A stretch of 64,000 nt of DNA from Thermofilum sp. (lineage in GTDB: Archaea > Thermoproteota > Thermoprotei > Thermofilales > Thermofilaceae), in NCBI GenBank assembly GCA_038741495.1, contig JAVYKX010000001.1, forward strand, positions 180,918-244,917. Direction: 5' to 3'. How positions within the stretch are numbered: the stretch's first letter is position 1; the number at the start of each line of letters is the position of its first letter. Positions 8,496 to 17,005 of the stretch are shown in pieces. The notes beneath the pieces are model-generated. The model was not told where the DNA came from, searched no databases, and saw only the letters and a list, made by a program, of their open reading frames with translations. A program made the translations under genes and the position numbers.

Positions 8496-8951
8496 GTGGA
8501 TCTGAGGCTTGCGCGCAGGCTTGCGGCTGAGATCCTCGGGGTCGGGGAGAGCCGCGTATGGATCGACCCCGAGAAAGCTGAGGACGTCGCAGCAGCCATT
8601 AGCAAGGATGATGTGAGGAGGCTGATTAAAGCTGGAGCGATTTCTGTACGCCCAGCCAGCACGCCTTCTAGAGGTAGGGCGCGGGCAAGGCATGAGAAGA
8701 GGAGGAAGGGTCGTGGCCGGGGACCTGGGAGCAAGAAGGGTCCCAAGGTCGATGAAAAGAGGCTCTGGATCCTGAGGGTTCGCGCTCAGAGGAAGCTGCT
8801 AAAGGAGCTTAAGAGTAAGGGGCTCATAGACACGAAGACGTTGCGTAGAGTGTACCGCCTCGTGAAGGGAGGCTTCTTCCGCAGTAGGGCTCACCTGAAG
8901 CTTTACCTTCAGGAGCACGGGCTTCTGAAAGAGGGGAGTGCGAGTGGCTAG
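8496..8951 (+). CDS. rpl19e: Large-subunit ribosomal protein L19e
   Basis: L19e forms an inter-subunit contact in archaeal and eukaryotic ribosomes. The 151 residues include [20 protein letters not shown], the linker [20 protein letters not shown], the glycine-rich [11 protein letters not shown] and the C-terminal helix region [20 protein letters not shown]. It starts with GTG after GAGGTGGGGAAGA, and its stop overlaps the L18 start by eight bases. Confidence 0.95.
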   Translation: MDLRLARRLAAEILGVGESRVWIDPEKAEDVAAAISKDDVRRLIKAGAISVRPASTPSRGRARARHEKRRKGRGRGPGSKKGPKVDEKRLWILRVRAQRKLLKELKSKGLIDTKTLRRVYRLVKGGFFRSRAHLKLYLQEHGLLKEGSASG

Positions 8952-9543
8952 AGGGCCGCGCTACAGGGTTGCTCTAAAAAGGAGGAGAGAGGGAAAGACT
9001 AACTACTACAAGAGAAGGAAGCTGATCCTCTCTGGGAAACCGAGGCTTGTCGTCAGGGTACTCTCCAGGGTAGCTGTGGTTCAAATCCTTAAGGCTGATC
9101 CCAAGGGCGACGTGACCATCGTGGCAGCGCACTCTAACGAGCTGAGGAAGTACGGCTGGAAGGCTTCGCGGAAGAACACGCCAGCGCTTTACCTGCTCGG
9201 TCTCCTCGCCGCGCTAAAAGCTAAGAGTAAGGGCGTGGAGGAGGCTGTAGTTGACATAGGTCTTCACAGACCGGTTAAGGGTGCGCGGGTGTTCGCCGCG
9301 GTGAAAGGCGCTTTAGACGGCGGCTTATCGATACCTGTGGGGGAGGAGGTGCTTCCCTCCGACGACAGAATTCGAGGTGAGCACATCGCTAGCTATGCAG
9401 CGCTGCTTAAGGAGAGGAGCGAGGACGAGTTCAGATTAAGGTTCTCGAGCTACCTGGCGCAGGGGCTGGACCCCGAGAAGCTACCAGAGCACTTTGACGA
9501 AGTTAAGCAGAGGATTCTCAGCGCTTTTGCGGAGCGTTTATAA
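8944..9543 (+). CDS. rpl18: Large-subunit ribosomal protein L18 (uL18)
   Basis: L18 binds 5S rRNA with L5. The archaeal form is recognised by [35 protein letters not shown] and the C-terminal [20 protein letters not shown] chose the GTG at 8944 because GAGGGGAGTG precedes it and MARGPRYRV is the usual beginning. The GTG at 8938 would add two residues. It overlaps the end of L19e and is followed by S5 23 bases later. Confidence 0.94.
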   Translation: MARGPRYRVALKRRREGKTNYYKRRKLILSGKPRLVVRVLSRVAVVQILKADPKGDVTIVAAHSNELRKYGWKASRKNTPALYLLGLLAALKAKSKGVEEAVVDIGLHRPVKGARVFAAVKGALDGGLSIPVGEEVLPSDDRIRGEHIASYAALLKERSEDEFRLRFSSYLAQGLDPEKLPEHFDEVKQRILSAFAERL

Positions 9544-9566
9544 GCGGAACCTCGAGCGGGTAGGGG

Positions 9567-10193
9567 GTGGTGGGTATCGCTGCGCGGAGCGAGTGGGTTC
9601 CCAGAACGGAGCTAGGCAGGCTCGTGGCAGAGGGGAAAATAAGGAGCATGGAGGAGGTGTTTGCCAGGAAGCTGCCGATAAAGGAGGTGGAGATAGTCGA
9701 CGCGCTGCTTCCCGACTTGCGCTTTGAGGTGCTCAGCGTTAACTTCGTTCAGAGGCAGACAGACTCGGGCGAGGTCAGTCAGTACCAGGTTACGGTTGCT
9801 GTCGGGAACGAGAACGGCTACGTAGGTGTCGGCATGGGCAAGTCTAGGCAGATCGGGATGGCTATCGAGAAGGCTGTGAGGAACGCTAAGCTCAACATAG
9901 TTCCCGTCAGGCGGGGCTGCGGAAGCTGGGAGTGCCTCTGCGGGGAACCTCACAGTATTCCCTTCAGAGTCGAGGGGAAGAGTGGGAGCGTTCGAGTGGT
10001 ACTCCTTCCTGCACCGAAGGGAGTCGGGCTCGTTGCCTCGGACACGGCGAAGGTTGTTCTAAGGCTGGCGGGGATAAAGGATATCTGGACTCGCGCTTTC
10101 GGGGAGACGAGGACGACTCACAATATGGCTAAGAGCGTGTACGAGGCACTTAAAATGACTTACAAGTTCTACACGCCAGATATCTGGAGCTAA
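9567..10193 (+). CDS. rps5: Small-subunit ribosomal protein S5 (uS5)
   Basis: S5 lies at the mRNA entry and helps decoding fidelity. The 208-residue archaeal form shows a double-stranded-RNA-like N-domain (VTVAVGNENGYVGVGMGKSR) and the C-terminal fold with RVVLLPAPKGVGLVASDTAK and KDIWTRAFGETRTTHNMAK. GTAGGGGGTG precedes the GTG start at 9567. Two cysteines sit close together in CGSWECLCG, as in many archaeal S5 proteins. Confidence 0.95.
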   Translation: MVGIAARSEWVPRTELGRLVAEGKIRSMEEVFARKLPIKEVEIVDALLPDLRFEVLSVNFVQRQTDSGEVSQYQVTVAVGNENGYVGVGMGKSRQIGMAIEKAVRNAKLNIVPVRRGCGSWECLCGEPHSIPFRVEGKSGSVRVVLLPAPKGVGLVASDTAKVVLRLAGIKDIWTRAFGETRTTHNMAKSVYEALKMTYKFYTPDIWS

Positions 10194-10203
10194 GGTGTGC
10201 GTA

Positions 10204-10674
10204 ATGGGTCTCCTGCTGGTCGTCAGGCTGAGAGGGTCTCCTGACAGGCGACCCGAAGAGGAGAAAGCTCTATCGCTCCTGAGGCTGCATAAGCCATACC
10301 ACGCCGTTCTGCTCCGCGACACACCCGACGTTAGAGGCATGCTGAAAAGAACACTTGAGAACGTGGTCACGTACGGCGAGCCCGATAAAGACACGCTCGT
10401 TGAACTTCTGCGTAAAAGGGGCAGAATCGCCGGGAACAAGCCGTTGACAGAGGATTACCTTAAGACTCTCGGCTTTTCCTCCTTCGAGGAGCTTGCTGAC
10501 GCCCTCCTGGCTGGAAAGATTTCCCCAGAGGATATACCAGGGCTTAAACCTGTATTCAGGCTTAGACCCCCCTCAGGCGGTTTTCGAGGAACTCTCAGGA
10601 AGAATATCGGCGCGGGAGGAGAGTGCGGCTATAGAGGCTCACGGATAAACGAGCTTGTGCGCAGGATGATTTAA
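10204..10674 (+). CDS. rpl30: Large-subunit ribosomal protein L30 (uL30)
   Basis: The archaeal long L30 (156 residues from the ATG at 10204) contains LLVVRLRGSPDRRPEEEKAL, LRLHKPYHAVLLRDTPDVRG and a C-terminal PPSGGFRGTLRKNIGAGGE. The GTG at 10195 lies in the same frame, but TAAGGTGTGCGTA just before the ATG serves better as a ribosome-binding region. After this gene there is a 66-base spacer with a TATA-like element before L15. Confidence 0.94.
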   Translation: MGLLLVVRLRGSPDRRPEEEKALSLLRLHKPYHAVLLRDTPDVRGMLKRTLENVVTYGEPDKDTLVELLRKRGRIAGNKPLTEDYLKTLGFSSFEELADALLAGKISPEDIPGLKPVFRLRPPSGGFRGTLRKNIGAGGECGYRGSRINELVRRMI

Positions 10675-10696
10675 GCGCTCTTTCCATACTTTGGGA

Positions 10697-10706
10697 AAAT
10701 TAAATA
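10697..10706 (+). promoter_or_regulatory. Possible internal promoter before L15-SecY
   Basis: AAATTAAATA stands in the only sizeable gap of the operon, about 40 nt before L15, and a run of T upstream could slow the previous transcript. It may let L15 and SecY be transcribed separately. This is inferred from position and base composition. Confidence 0.4.
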
Positions 10707-10740
10707 ACCCGCTGCTAGCTGGCAGTCGGGGTGCGTCGCC

Positions 10741-11193
10741 TTGGTGGTTAGGCGGGAGAAGAAGAGCAAGTACTACCGTGGTAGCAGGACGTGCGGGTGG
10801 GGTCGAGTAGCGCAGCACCGTAGGAGCGGCAGGAAAGGCGGGCGGGGGCGGGTCGGCTACCACAAGCACAAGTGGAGCTGGGCTGTCAAGTACGCACCAG
10901 ACTGGTACGGCCGCCATGGCTTCACGCAGCCTCCCAACCTAGTCGCCAAGTGGGTGACAATGAACGTGGGGGAGCTGGACGAGAAAGTTGAGGAGCTTGT
11001 GCGGCAAGGCGTAGCTGTAAAGGTTGGCGACGAGTACCACGTAGACCTGCTGAAGCTGGGTGTTAACAAGCTCACCGGAGAAGGTAGAGTTACGAGGAAG
11101 CTTGTAGTGAAGACGATTGCCGCTACGAAGAAAGCTGTCGCTAAAATCGAGCAGGCGAATGGTAGAGTTATTACTTCAGCGGTGGAGCGGTAA
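10741..11193 (+). CDS. rpl15: Large-subunit ribosomal protein L15 (uL15)
   Basis: L15 is a late-assembling large-subunit protein. The 150 residues show the archaeal N-terminus VVRREKKSKYYRGSRTCGWG, the glycine-rich RRSGRKGGRGRVGYHKHKWS, and VDLLKLGVNKLTGEGRVTRK. The start is a TTG at 10741 with the alternative GTG three bases later. Its stop overlaps the secY start as TAATG, so the two are translationally coupled. Confidence 0.94.
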   Translation: MVVRREKKSKYYRGSRTCGWGRVAQHRRSGRKGGRGRVGYHKHKWSWAVKYAPDWYGRHGFTQPPNLVAKWVTMNVGELDEKVEELVRQGVAVKVGDEYHVDLLKLGVNKLTGEGRVTRKLVVKTIAATKKAVAKIEQANGRVITSAVER

Positions 11194-12629
11194 TGAGCTG
11201 GTCCGAGAGAGTAAGCGTCCTTTTCCGCCTACTGCCTGAGGTCAGCAAGCCGGCTAGGAGGCCCACTCTCGGTGAGCGCCTGTTCTGGACGGGTGTAGTG
11301 CTCATAGCGTACCTCACCATGGGTCAGATTCCGCTCTACGGAATCCCCCGTGAAGCAGGGGGCTTAGGCCCGCTAGAAGTTCTCAGGGTAGTGATGGCGT
11401 CGAGGAGGGGGACGCTCGTCGAGCTAGGGATCGGGCCGATCGTCACTGCCGGCATAGTATGGCAACTGCTCGTCGGCGGCAAAATAGTGAACTTGGATCT
11501 CACAACTCCCGCCGGCAGGAGAGCATTCGCGGGTCTTCAGAAGCTTACAGCCATCCTCTTCGCAGCTATCGAAGCTGGAGCGTTCGTTCTGGGAGGAGTC
11601 TACGGTGTGCTGACCGCGACGCAGCAGCTGCTCGTCTTCTCGCAGCTTCTCGCGGCTAGCGTGATCATCATCCTGCTCGACGACCTACTGGAGAAGGGTT
11701 GGGGTATAGGCAGCGCGGTCAGCTTATTCATAGCAGCTGGGGTAGCGCAGCAGATATTCTGGGAGCTCTTCAGCCCGATAGCGGTGGATGACGGCCTTTA
11801 CTACGGCTTCTTCCCGTCTTTAATCGCCGCTACAGCCAGCTATGCGACTACGGGCAACTCCACTCTGCTGAAAATACTGGTTGTTAGGCCTCACGGATAC
11901 CCAGATTTCGTGAGCTTCATTTCGATGGTGCTTCTGCTCCTGTTCCTGGCCTTTCTCGAGAGCGCTAAGATTACCATCCCCGTCTCTAGCGCCCGTTTCG
12001 GAGGTGCGAGGGCCAGGATACCCCTGAAGCTGCTCTACGTCTCGGTGATACCGGTAATACTCGTTGGAGCGCTTTACGCTAACATCGTGATGCTTACCCA
12101 GGTTCTCTGGCCCCGAATTAACCCTGCGAACACCAATCCCGTGTTGAACCTTATAGCGATGTACAACTACACCAGCCATGGTACGGTTCCGCTTCCAGGA
12201 TCCTTCGTCTACTACATCAGCGCTCCGAGAAGCCTCGGCGCAGCGCTCGCGGATCCTGTTCATACACTCCTCTACGCGCTTTTCTACATTCTCTTCTGCG
12301 TTCTTTTCGGCGCGGCTTGGATCATCACTTCCGGAATGGACCCAGAGACCCAGGCAGAGCAGCTGGCTAAGGCGGAGCTGCAGATACCTGGCTTCAGGAA
12401 GAGTGAGAAGGTTATCGCTTCCATCTTGAAGCGCTACATCTGGGCCTTAACGATATTCAGCAGCATCGTAGTCGGTCTCGTCGCCGTGCTGAGCGACATA
12501 CTGAGAGCGATGGGCGGTGGGACGGGAATACTCCTACTCGTCGGAATCACTATGCAGTACTACTCTATCCTTGCTCGCGAAAGAGCGCTAGAGATGTACC
12601 CAACCCTTGCTCGATTCTTCCGAGAGTAA
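11193..12629 (+). CDS. secY: Preprotein translocase subunit SecY (Sec61 alpha)
   Basis: SecY is the pore of the membrane protein translocon. The 478-residue protein has about ten transmembrane helices. Family blocks include LGIGPIVTAGIVWQLLVG (plug and helix 2 region), DDLLEKGWGIGSAVSLFIA, ESAKITIPVSSARFGG before the cytosolic loop, and SGMDPETQAEQLAKAELQIPG followed by SDILRAMGGGTGILL near the end. It closes the spc-type operon as in most archaea and is followed by a hairpin with a T tract. Confidence 0.97.
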   Translation: MSWSERVSVLFRLLPEVSKPARRPTLGERLFWTGVVLIAYLTMGQIPLYGIPREAGGLGPLEVLRVVMASRRGTLVELGIGPIVTAGIVWQLLVGGKIVNLDLTTPAGRRAFAGLQKLTAILFAAIEAGAFVLGGVYGVLTATQQLLVFSQLLAASVIIILLDDLLEKGWGIGSAVSLFIAAGVAQQIFWELFSPIAVDDGLYYGFFPSLIAATASYATTGNSTLLKILVVRPHGYPDFVSFISMVLLLLFLAFLESAKITIPVSSARFGGARARIPLKLLYVSVIPVILVGALYANIVMLTQVLWPRINPANTNPVLNLIAMYNYTSHGTVPLPGSFVYYISAPRSLGAALADPVHTLLYALFYILFCVLFGAAWIITSGMDPETQAEQLAKAELQIPGFRKSEKVIASILKRYIWALTIFSSIVVGLVAVLSDILRAMGGGTGILLLVGITMQYYSILARERALEMYPTLARFFRE

Positions 12630-12635
12630 GGCACC

Positions 12636-12673
12636 GCGGGCTTTGAGAGTAGAGCCCCGCTGATAGATTTTTT
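12636..12673 (+). terminator. Hairpin and T tract after secY
   Basis: GCGGGCT (12636-12642) can pair with AGCCCCGC (12653-12660), leaving one bulged base. A run of six T follows at 12668-12673. Archaeal polymerase stops mainly at the T tract, so this is a likely end of the ribosomal-SecY transcript. Confidence 0.6.
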
Positions 12674-12729
12674 ACTCGCATCTACTTCGAGCAATGCTGA
12701 TTCATCAAGCACCTCTGGCGGCAGCAATC

Positions 12730-12739
12730 TTTTAATATA
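12730..12739 (+). promoter_or_regulatory. TATA box of the winged-helix gene
   Basis: TTTTAATATA lies about 35 nt before the ATG at 12768, and GGAGGTTAG lies between them as a ribosome-binding site. Confidence 0.5.
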
Positions 12740-12767
12740 ACGACACTGGAGGTTAGGGCGAAACACT

Positions 12768-12980
12768 ATGCCGAGGAAGGTTACCGATAAGGTGCTCAGC
12801 AGGAAGAAGATGATATACGAGTACCTCAAGAAGCAGGGACCTATACCTACTGTAGAGATCGTGAGGGACCTGGGTTTATCGCACAGCCAGGTGTTCTACA
12901 TCCTTAGGCTACTGCTCCGGGAAGGAAAGGTCAGGGAGGAGCGCCGAGGAAAGATGGCTTACTGGGTGGCAGTTGAATAG
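12768..12980 (+). CDS. Small winged helix-turn-helix protein
   Basis: This 70-residue basic protein is almost entirely one winged-helix domain. A first helix (KKMIYEYLKKQG) is followed by the helix-turn-helix PTVEIVRDLGLSHSQVFYILRLLLREG and a wing VREERRGKMAYWVAV. It has no effector or dimerisation domain. It has its own TATA box and GGAGG site and stands between secY and the SPOUT methylase gene. It could be a transcription regulator or a ribosome-associated protein like S25e, which has the same fold. Neither can be decided from sequence. Confidence 0.75.
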   Translation: MPRKVTDKVLSRKKMIYEYLKKQGPIPTVEIVRDLGLSHSQVFYILRLLLREGKVREERRGKMAYWVAVE

Positions 12981-13016
12981 ATAAGTTAGCGCTATTCCAC
13001 AAGCTTGGTGAGCGCA

Positions 13017-13109
13017 ATGGGCGGCAGGCAGAGGACAACGATCTTCATGGAGAAGAAGAGGGAGCTTACCAAGGAACAGCGGGAAAAGGCCAAAGCCGGG
13101 GGTAAGTAG
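13017..13109 (+). CDS. Candidate 30-residue basic protein
   Basis: A complete frame from the ATG at 13017 to the TAG at 13107 encodes 30 residues: MGGRQRTTIFMEKKREL, then a lysine/glutamate-rich end KEQREKAKAGGK. GGTGAGC just upstream is a plausible ribosome-binding site. The MGG start and charged helix recall the N-terminal tail of crenarchaeal ribosomal protein S25e, but the winged-helix body of S25e does not follow in any frame. It lies 36 nt after the winged-helix gene and 47 nt before the SPOUT gene. It could equally be a chance frame. Confidence 0.35.
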   Translation: MGGRQRTTIFMEKKRELTKEQREKAKAGGK

Positions 13110-13156
13110 CCCAGAACGCTTTCGGCGCTGGAGCTGCTAAAAGCTCGTGCATCTCC

Positions 13157-13978
13157 ATGAACTGGCCTCCCCCGAAGCCGCGGATCAGGAGAGCTGTAGC
13201 GGTACCTTCCTCGACTTTCTGCCAGCTCAAGGAGCCGGCCCGCACGCTCCACGCGGCTTTTCTCGCGCGGGCCTTGGCAATCTTCCGCGTGGAGGAAGTT
13301 TTCATCTACGAGGAGTCATCTATCCGCTGCAGCTGGCTCTCAAAGATCCTGCGAGCTTTTGAGACTCCTCAGTACTTGAGACGGTTGCTCGTTCCGCAGG
13401 ACGAAGATCTGAGGTTCATAGGGATGGCTCCCCCGCTAGCTATACCTAGCCACCAGCTGCGCGGCGAAAACCTTCCCTACCGGGAGGGCGTTGTCCTGCG
13501 TAGAAAGCGGGGAATGGTCGAGGTAGAGGCTGGGCTCGGCGAGCCTATCACGGCGAGGGGGACGGCTGAGCCCGGTAGTAGGGTAACACTCCTGAGGGAG
13601 GGGGACGGCTGGGTTGTTGCCGGTTATAACTCGCTGAATGTCTACTGGGGTTACAGGGTGTTCTGCTTCAACAGCCTGAGAGAGCTGCTCGACAAAACTA
13701 AGGATGACTACCTCACTGTACTCACGTCGAGGTACGGGGTACCCTTCCGCGAGCTCAGGGGCAGAATTGAGGAGGAAGCGAGGAGGAGAGGTATGCTTCT
13801 GCTGGTTTTCGGAACCTGGAATAGGGGCCTTCACGAGATAGCTAGAAGGGAAGGCTTTAACCTGGAAGCTTTCTCAAGTCTGGTGGTCAACGTGGCGCCC
13901 CTTCAGGGAACCAGGACTATAAGAACGGAGGAAGCCGTCATGATAGCTCTCTCCCTGCTGAACGACCTGCTTCAGTGA
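13157..13978 (+). CDS. SPOUT-family RNA methyltransferase (COG2106)
   Basis: This 273-residue protein belongs to the archaeal SPOUT group that sits just upstream of L3 in many genomes. The N-terminal Rossmann-like part has LHAAFLARALAIFRVEEVFIY. An OB-like insert covers about 95-160 (GVVLRRKRGMVEVEAGL, GSRVTLLREGD). The C-terminal knot that binds S-adenosylmethionine includes LLLVFGTWNRGLHEIA and VNVAPLQGTRTIRTEEAV. A role in rRNA methylation is inferred from family and position. The start chosen is the ATG at 13157, but upstream in-frame alternatives cannot be excluded. Confidence 0.85.
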   Translation: MNWPPPKPRIRRAVAVPSSTFCQLKEPARTLHAAFLARALAIFRVEEVFIYEESSIRCSWLSKILRAFETPQYLRRLLVPQDEDLRFIGMAPPLAIPSHQLRGENLPYREGVVLRRKRGMVEVEAGLGEPITARGTAEPGSRVTLLREGDGWVVAGYNSLNVYWGYRVFCFNSLRELLDKTKDDYLTVLTSRYGVPFRELRGRIEEEARRRGMLLLVFGTWNRGLHEIARREGFNLEAFSSLVVNVAPLQGTRTIRTEEAVMIALSLLNDLLQ

Positions 13979-14028
13979 CCTCTCGGCCTACACTGAGCTA
14001 CCGCGTCAAGCTGCGTGGCGAGTAAAAG

Positions 14029-14037
14029 CTTTATAAA
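14029..14037 (+). promoter_or_regulatory. TATA box of the L3-L4-L23-L2 operon
   Basis: CTTTATAAA lies about 45 nt before the TTG start of L3, and GGTGAGGCG lies just before the start. Transcription would begin near 14058. Confidence 0.55.
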
Positions 14038-14076
14038 GTGTGAATCGCTCAAGCCTCGCGCGTTTGGTGAGGCGCC

Positions 14077-15078
14077 TTGGCTAAGGGACACAGACCTCGC
14101 AGAGGCTCGCGTGCTTACTGGCCCAGGAAGAGAGCGCGGAGCATCGTAGCGCGGGTTAGAAGATGGCCGGTGACGGATGAAGTTAGGCTACTAGGCTTCG
14201 CCGGCTACAAAGTGGGCATGCTCCACATAGTGGGCGTAGAGATGCAAAAGAGCAGTCCATTCTACGGCCAGGAGCGGGTGTACGCAGCAACGGTACTTGA
14301 GGTGCCACCGTTGAGGGTAGTGGGTGTTCGGCTCTACGGTAGGACACCTTACGGGCTCAAAGCGCTGGGCGAGGTCTGGGCTAAGGAGATCCCAGAGGAC
14401 CTCGAGAGAGTGTTCACGACACCTAAGGAGAGTAAGTCCTTCGAAGAACAGCTGAAGAAAGTAGAGGGATTGAAACCGAAGGTGGAGCACGTGCGGGTTA
14501 TCGTCGCTACGCAACCTAGGTTGACAGGGATAGGGAAGAAGAAGCCTGAGGTTTTCGAAATCGCTGTAGGTGGTCCTGGACCCAAAGCTTTGGAGTACGC
14601 ACTGAGCTTGCTAGGCAAGGAAGTTAGCGTGTCGGAGGTATTCAAAGAGGGTGACTACTGTGATGTCATTACGGTGACGAGGGGGAAGGGGCTCCAGGGA
14701 GTTGTAAAGAGGTACGGTGTTGCTCAGATGCCGAGGTGGCATAAGCACAGGAAAGGGCACCGCAGGATAGGGAGCGTTGGCCCGAAGAAGCCTGCTGTGA
14801 TGTTCTATACGCCGTTCGCGGGCCAGACCGGCTTCCACCAGAGGACGGAGTACAACAAGCCGATTTTGAAGATAGGCGACATAGCTAGGGAAAACATTAA
14901 CCCGCCGGGAGGCTGGCCGCACTACGGTCTCATCCGGAGCACTTACGTCGTGGTAAAGGGCAGCATCCCTGGCCCACCCAAGAGGCTTGTGAAGCTCAGG
15001 CTGCCCGTGAGGTTGCTGAAGAAAGCGGAGGTTCCCAAAGTCGTTTATATAAGCACGCAGCCGTGGCCGCCTAGGTGA
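14077..15078 (+). CDS. rpl3: Large-subunit ribosomal protein L3 (uL3)
   Basis: L3 is an early-assembly protein near the peptidyl-transferase centre. The 333 residues include the archaeal N-terminus GHRPRRGSRAYWPRKRARS, the FAGYKVGMLHIVG strand, the central VTRGKGLQGVVKRYGVAQMP and the extended loop PGGWPHYGLIRSTYVVVKGS. Translation begins at a TTG at 14077 after GGTGAGGCG. It overlaps the start region of L4 and leads a four-gene S10-type operon that ends with L2. Confidence 0.96.
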   Translation: MAKGHRPRRGSRAYWPRKRARSIVARVRRWPVTDEVRLLGFAGYKVGMLHIVGVEMQKSSPFYGQERVYAATVLEVPPLRVVGVRLYGRTPYGLKALGEVWAKEIPEDLERVFTTPKESKSFEEQLKKVEGLKPKVEHVRVIVATQPRLTGIGKKKPEVFEIAVGGPGPKALEYALSLLGKEVSVSEVFKEGDYCDVITVTRGKGLQGVVKRYGVAQMPRWHKHRKGHRRIGSVGPKKPAVMFYTPFAGQTGFHQRTEYNKPILKIGDIARENINPPGGWPHYGLIRSTYVVVKGSIPGPPKRLVKLRLPVRLLKKAEVPKVVYISTQPWPPR

Positions 15079-15083
15079 TCGAG

Positions 15084-15872
15084 ATGGCGGAGCTAAAGCT
15101 TGCCTCTTTAAGTGTTCCCGTGTATAGCCTGCAGGGTGAAGTCACGGGAGAGGTAAAACTACCAAAGGTCTTCGAAACGCCCTTAAGGAAGGACTTGATT
15201 CGAAGGGCATTCCTGTCGGCTTTCACGGCGAGGCTCCAACCGAAAGGCACCGATCCCCTCGCTGGCCTTCGCACTACCGCGGAGAGCCTGGGGGTGGGGC
15301 ACGGTATTGCGCGCGTAGCGAGAATTAAGGGAGGTTTACGCGCTGCGCGCGTCCCCCAAGCTGTTAAGGGAAGAAGGGCTCATCCCCCTAAGGTTGAGAA
15401 GAAGCTTCACGAGCGAATAAACAAGCGCGAGAGGCTGCTTGCGCTGATGTCGGCGATAGCTGCGACTGCTATACGCCCCGTTGTTGAGGCCAGGGGGCAC
15501 CTAGTTCCCGAGAAGCCGCTACCAATAGTCGTGGATAACTCTCTCGAGGAGGTTTCCAGGACAGCGGACCTTCGCGGTGTGTTGGAAAAGCTTGGGCTTT
15601 GGAGGGATGTGGAGAGGGCACAGCGCGGTACGCGCGTCAGGGCGGGTAAGGGTAAGATGAGGGGGAGGAGGTACAAGGTGCCGGTCAGTATTCTGATAGT
15701 TGTTAGTGACAGCGGCAAGGGGATTTTGAAAGCTGCCAGGAACCTGCCGGGTGTCACTGTGAGAACCGCTAAGACTGTCTCCGTCATGGACTTAGCTCCT
15801 GGCGGGCACCCCGGCCGCCTCACAATTTACACGGTGAGAGCTCTGGAGGAGATAAGGGAGAGGTTCGGGTGA
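15084..15872 (+). CDS. rpl4: Large-subunit ribosomal protein L4 (uL4)
   Basis: L4 lines the peptide exit tunnel. The archaeal form is recognised by FETPLRKDLIRRAFLSAF, the long extension loop SLGVGHGIARVARIKGG with RVPQAVKGRRAHPPKVEK, and the C-terminal VMDLAPGGHPGRLTIYT. I chose the ATG at 15084 because GTGATCGAG directly before it resembles a ribosome-binding site. A GTG at 15075 in the same frame would overlap the L3 stop and add three residues. L23 follows six bases after the stop. Confidence 0.95.
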   Translation: MAELKLASLSVPVYSLQGEVTGEVKLPKVFETPLRKDLIRRAFLSAFTARLQPKGTDPLAGLRTTAESLGVGHGIARVARIKGGLRAARVPQAVKGRRAHPPKVEKKLHERINKRERLLALMSAIAATAIRPVVEARGHLVPEKPLPIVVDNSLEEVSRTADLRGVLEKLGLWRDVERAQRGTRVRAGKGKMRGRRYKVPVSILIVVSDSGKGILKAARNLPGVTVRTAKTVSVMDLAPGGHPGRLTIYTVRALEEIRERFG

Positions 15873-15878
15873 TCGGGA

Positions 15879-16139
15879 ATGAGTGGTAGAGCAGTTATAG
15901 TGAAGCCTCTTCTAACCGAGAAGACGCTGCGTCTGCTAGAGGAGAACAACACGCTGGCTTTCATCGTGGACAGGCGGGCTACTAAGCAGCAGATTCGCGA
16001 AGAAGTTGAGAGGCTTTTCGGAGTGAAAGTGGAGAAAGTTAACACGCTCATCACCCCTAGAGGCGAGAAGAAAGCCTACGTAAAGCTCAAGAAAGAGTAC
16101 TCTGCATCCGAGGTAGCGACTCGGATGGGTCTAGTGTGA
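15879..16139 (+). CDS. rpl23: Large-subunit ribosomal protein L23 (uL23)
   Basis: L23 lies at the exit of the peptide tunnel and is a docking site for SRP and other factors. The 86 residues show [21 protein letters not shown], then the RREV-like helix [20 protein letters not shown] and the end [20 protein letters not shown]. Length and sequence fit archaeal L23. It lies between L4 and L2, as usual. Confidence 0.95.
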   Translation: MSGRAVIVKPLLTEKTLRLLEENNTLAFIVDRRATKQQIREEVERLFGVKVEKVNTLITPRGEKKAYVKLKKEYSASEVATRMGLV

Positions 16140-16153
16140 TGGGGTGATGTGCT

Positions 16154-16897
16154 GTGGGCAAGAGGCTACTCGTTCAGCGTAGAGGTCGCGGAAGCTCGGT
16201 GTTCCGGAACCCCGGCTGGAAGAAGGTGGCTCCAGCCAGGTACCCTACCTACAATGCTGAGGAATTCCGCTCTAAGGTTCTAACAGGAGTTGTCGAGGAG
16301 CTCGTCCACGAACCAGGGCGCGGAGTCCCCTTGGCTATCGTTAAGCTGGAGAACGGTGTGAGGTTCGCGATGATTCCTCCAGAAGGCCTCGCCGTAGGTC
16401 AGAGGATATACTACGGGGCTAGCGCGCCTACCGTGCTGGGCAGCATCGTAGCTATAGGAAACGTGCCTGAGGGTACGATGGTCTGCAATATTGAAGTTCG
16501 CCCTGGAGATGGAGGAAAGCTCGCGAGGAGCAGTGGCGCCTACGCTCTGGTGCTCGCTCACTCTGGAGGGAAGACTCTGATCCAGCTTCCTTCGAGGAAA
16601 GTGAAGGAGGTTGAGAGCGATGCGCGCGTAACGATCGGCATTGTGGCTGGCGGTGGCCGCGTGGAGAAGCCTTTCCTCAAAGCGGGCAAGGTTTACCACC
16701 TCTCTAAGTCCAAGTCCTTCAAGTATCCTACCGTGCGAGGCAAGGCGATGTCACCGTACGCGCACCCAGCGGGAGGTGGATCCCACCCCAAGGGCTTAAC
16801 GCCAGCTCCGCGAAACGCTCCTCCAGGGCAGAAGGTCGGCCACATCGCCCCGAGGAGGACGGGGAGGAAGAAGGGAGCCTCCAGGTCTCCAGCGTAG
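16154..16897 (+). CDS. rpl2: Large-subunit ribosomal protein L2 (uL2)
   Basis: L2 supports subunit association and peptidyl transfer. The 247 residues include QRRGRGSSVFRNPGWKK, the SH3-like barrel (RIYYGASAPTVLGSIVAIG, split here) and the conserved C-terminal loop MSPYAHPAGGGSHPKGLTPA. The last residues RTGRKKGASRSPA are basic. The GTG at 16154 is preceded by GGGGTGATG. S19, L22 and S3 would normally follow. Here a T-rich terminator and a convergent flavoprotein gene follow instead. Confidence 0.96.
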   Translation: MGKRLLVQRRGRGSSVFRNPGWKKVAPARYPTYNAEEFRSKVLTGVVEELVHEPGRGVPLAIVKLENGVRFAMIPPEGLAVGQRIYYGASAPTVLGSIVAIGNVPEGTMVCNIEVRPGDGGKLARSSGAYALVLAHSGGKTLIQLPSRKVKEVESDARVTIGIVAGGGRVEKPFLKAGKVYHLSKSKSFKYPTVRGKAMSPYAHPAGGGSHPKGLTPAPRNAPPGQKVGHIAPRRTGRKKGASRSPA

Positions 16898-16931
16898 CAC
16901 TCCAGCGGTAGGCAATCGAGAGCTCAAGTCC

Positions 16932-16966
16932 AGCTTTTACACTTTCTTTTAATTTTTCCTCTTTTC
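16932..16966 (+). terminator. T-rich termination region after L2
   Basis: Several pyrimidine tracts (CAGCTTTTACACTTTC, then TTTTAATTTTTCC and CTCTTTTC) follow the L2 stop by about 35 nt. Archaeal RNA polymerase terminates at such tracts, so the L3-L2 transcript most likely ends here. The same gap must also end the convergent flavoprotein transcript. Confidence 0.6.
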
Positions 16967-17005
16967 ACATTAAAACAAATTTACTCTTAGATTTTCAGAT
17001 TTATG

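Noticed and set aside
8601-8640. Box C/D-like GATGATG then CTGA within L19e
   Set aside because: Spacing does not fit a 12-nt guide, no second box pair follows, and the codons are conserved L19e sequence.
9494-9727. Alternative 77-codon frame across the L18-S5 junction
   Set aside because: It overlaps two well-identified ribosomal proteins and has a low-complexity composition typical of an out-of-frame reading.
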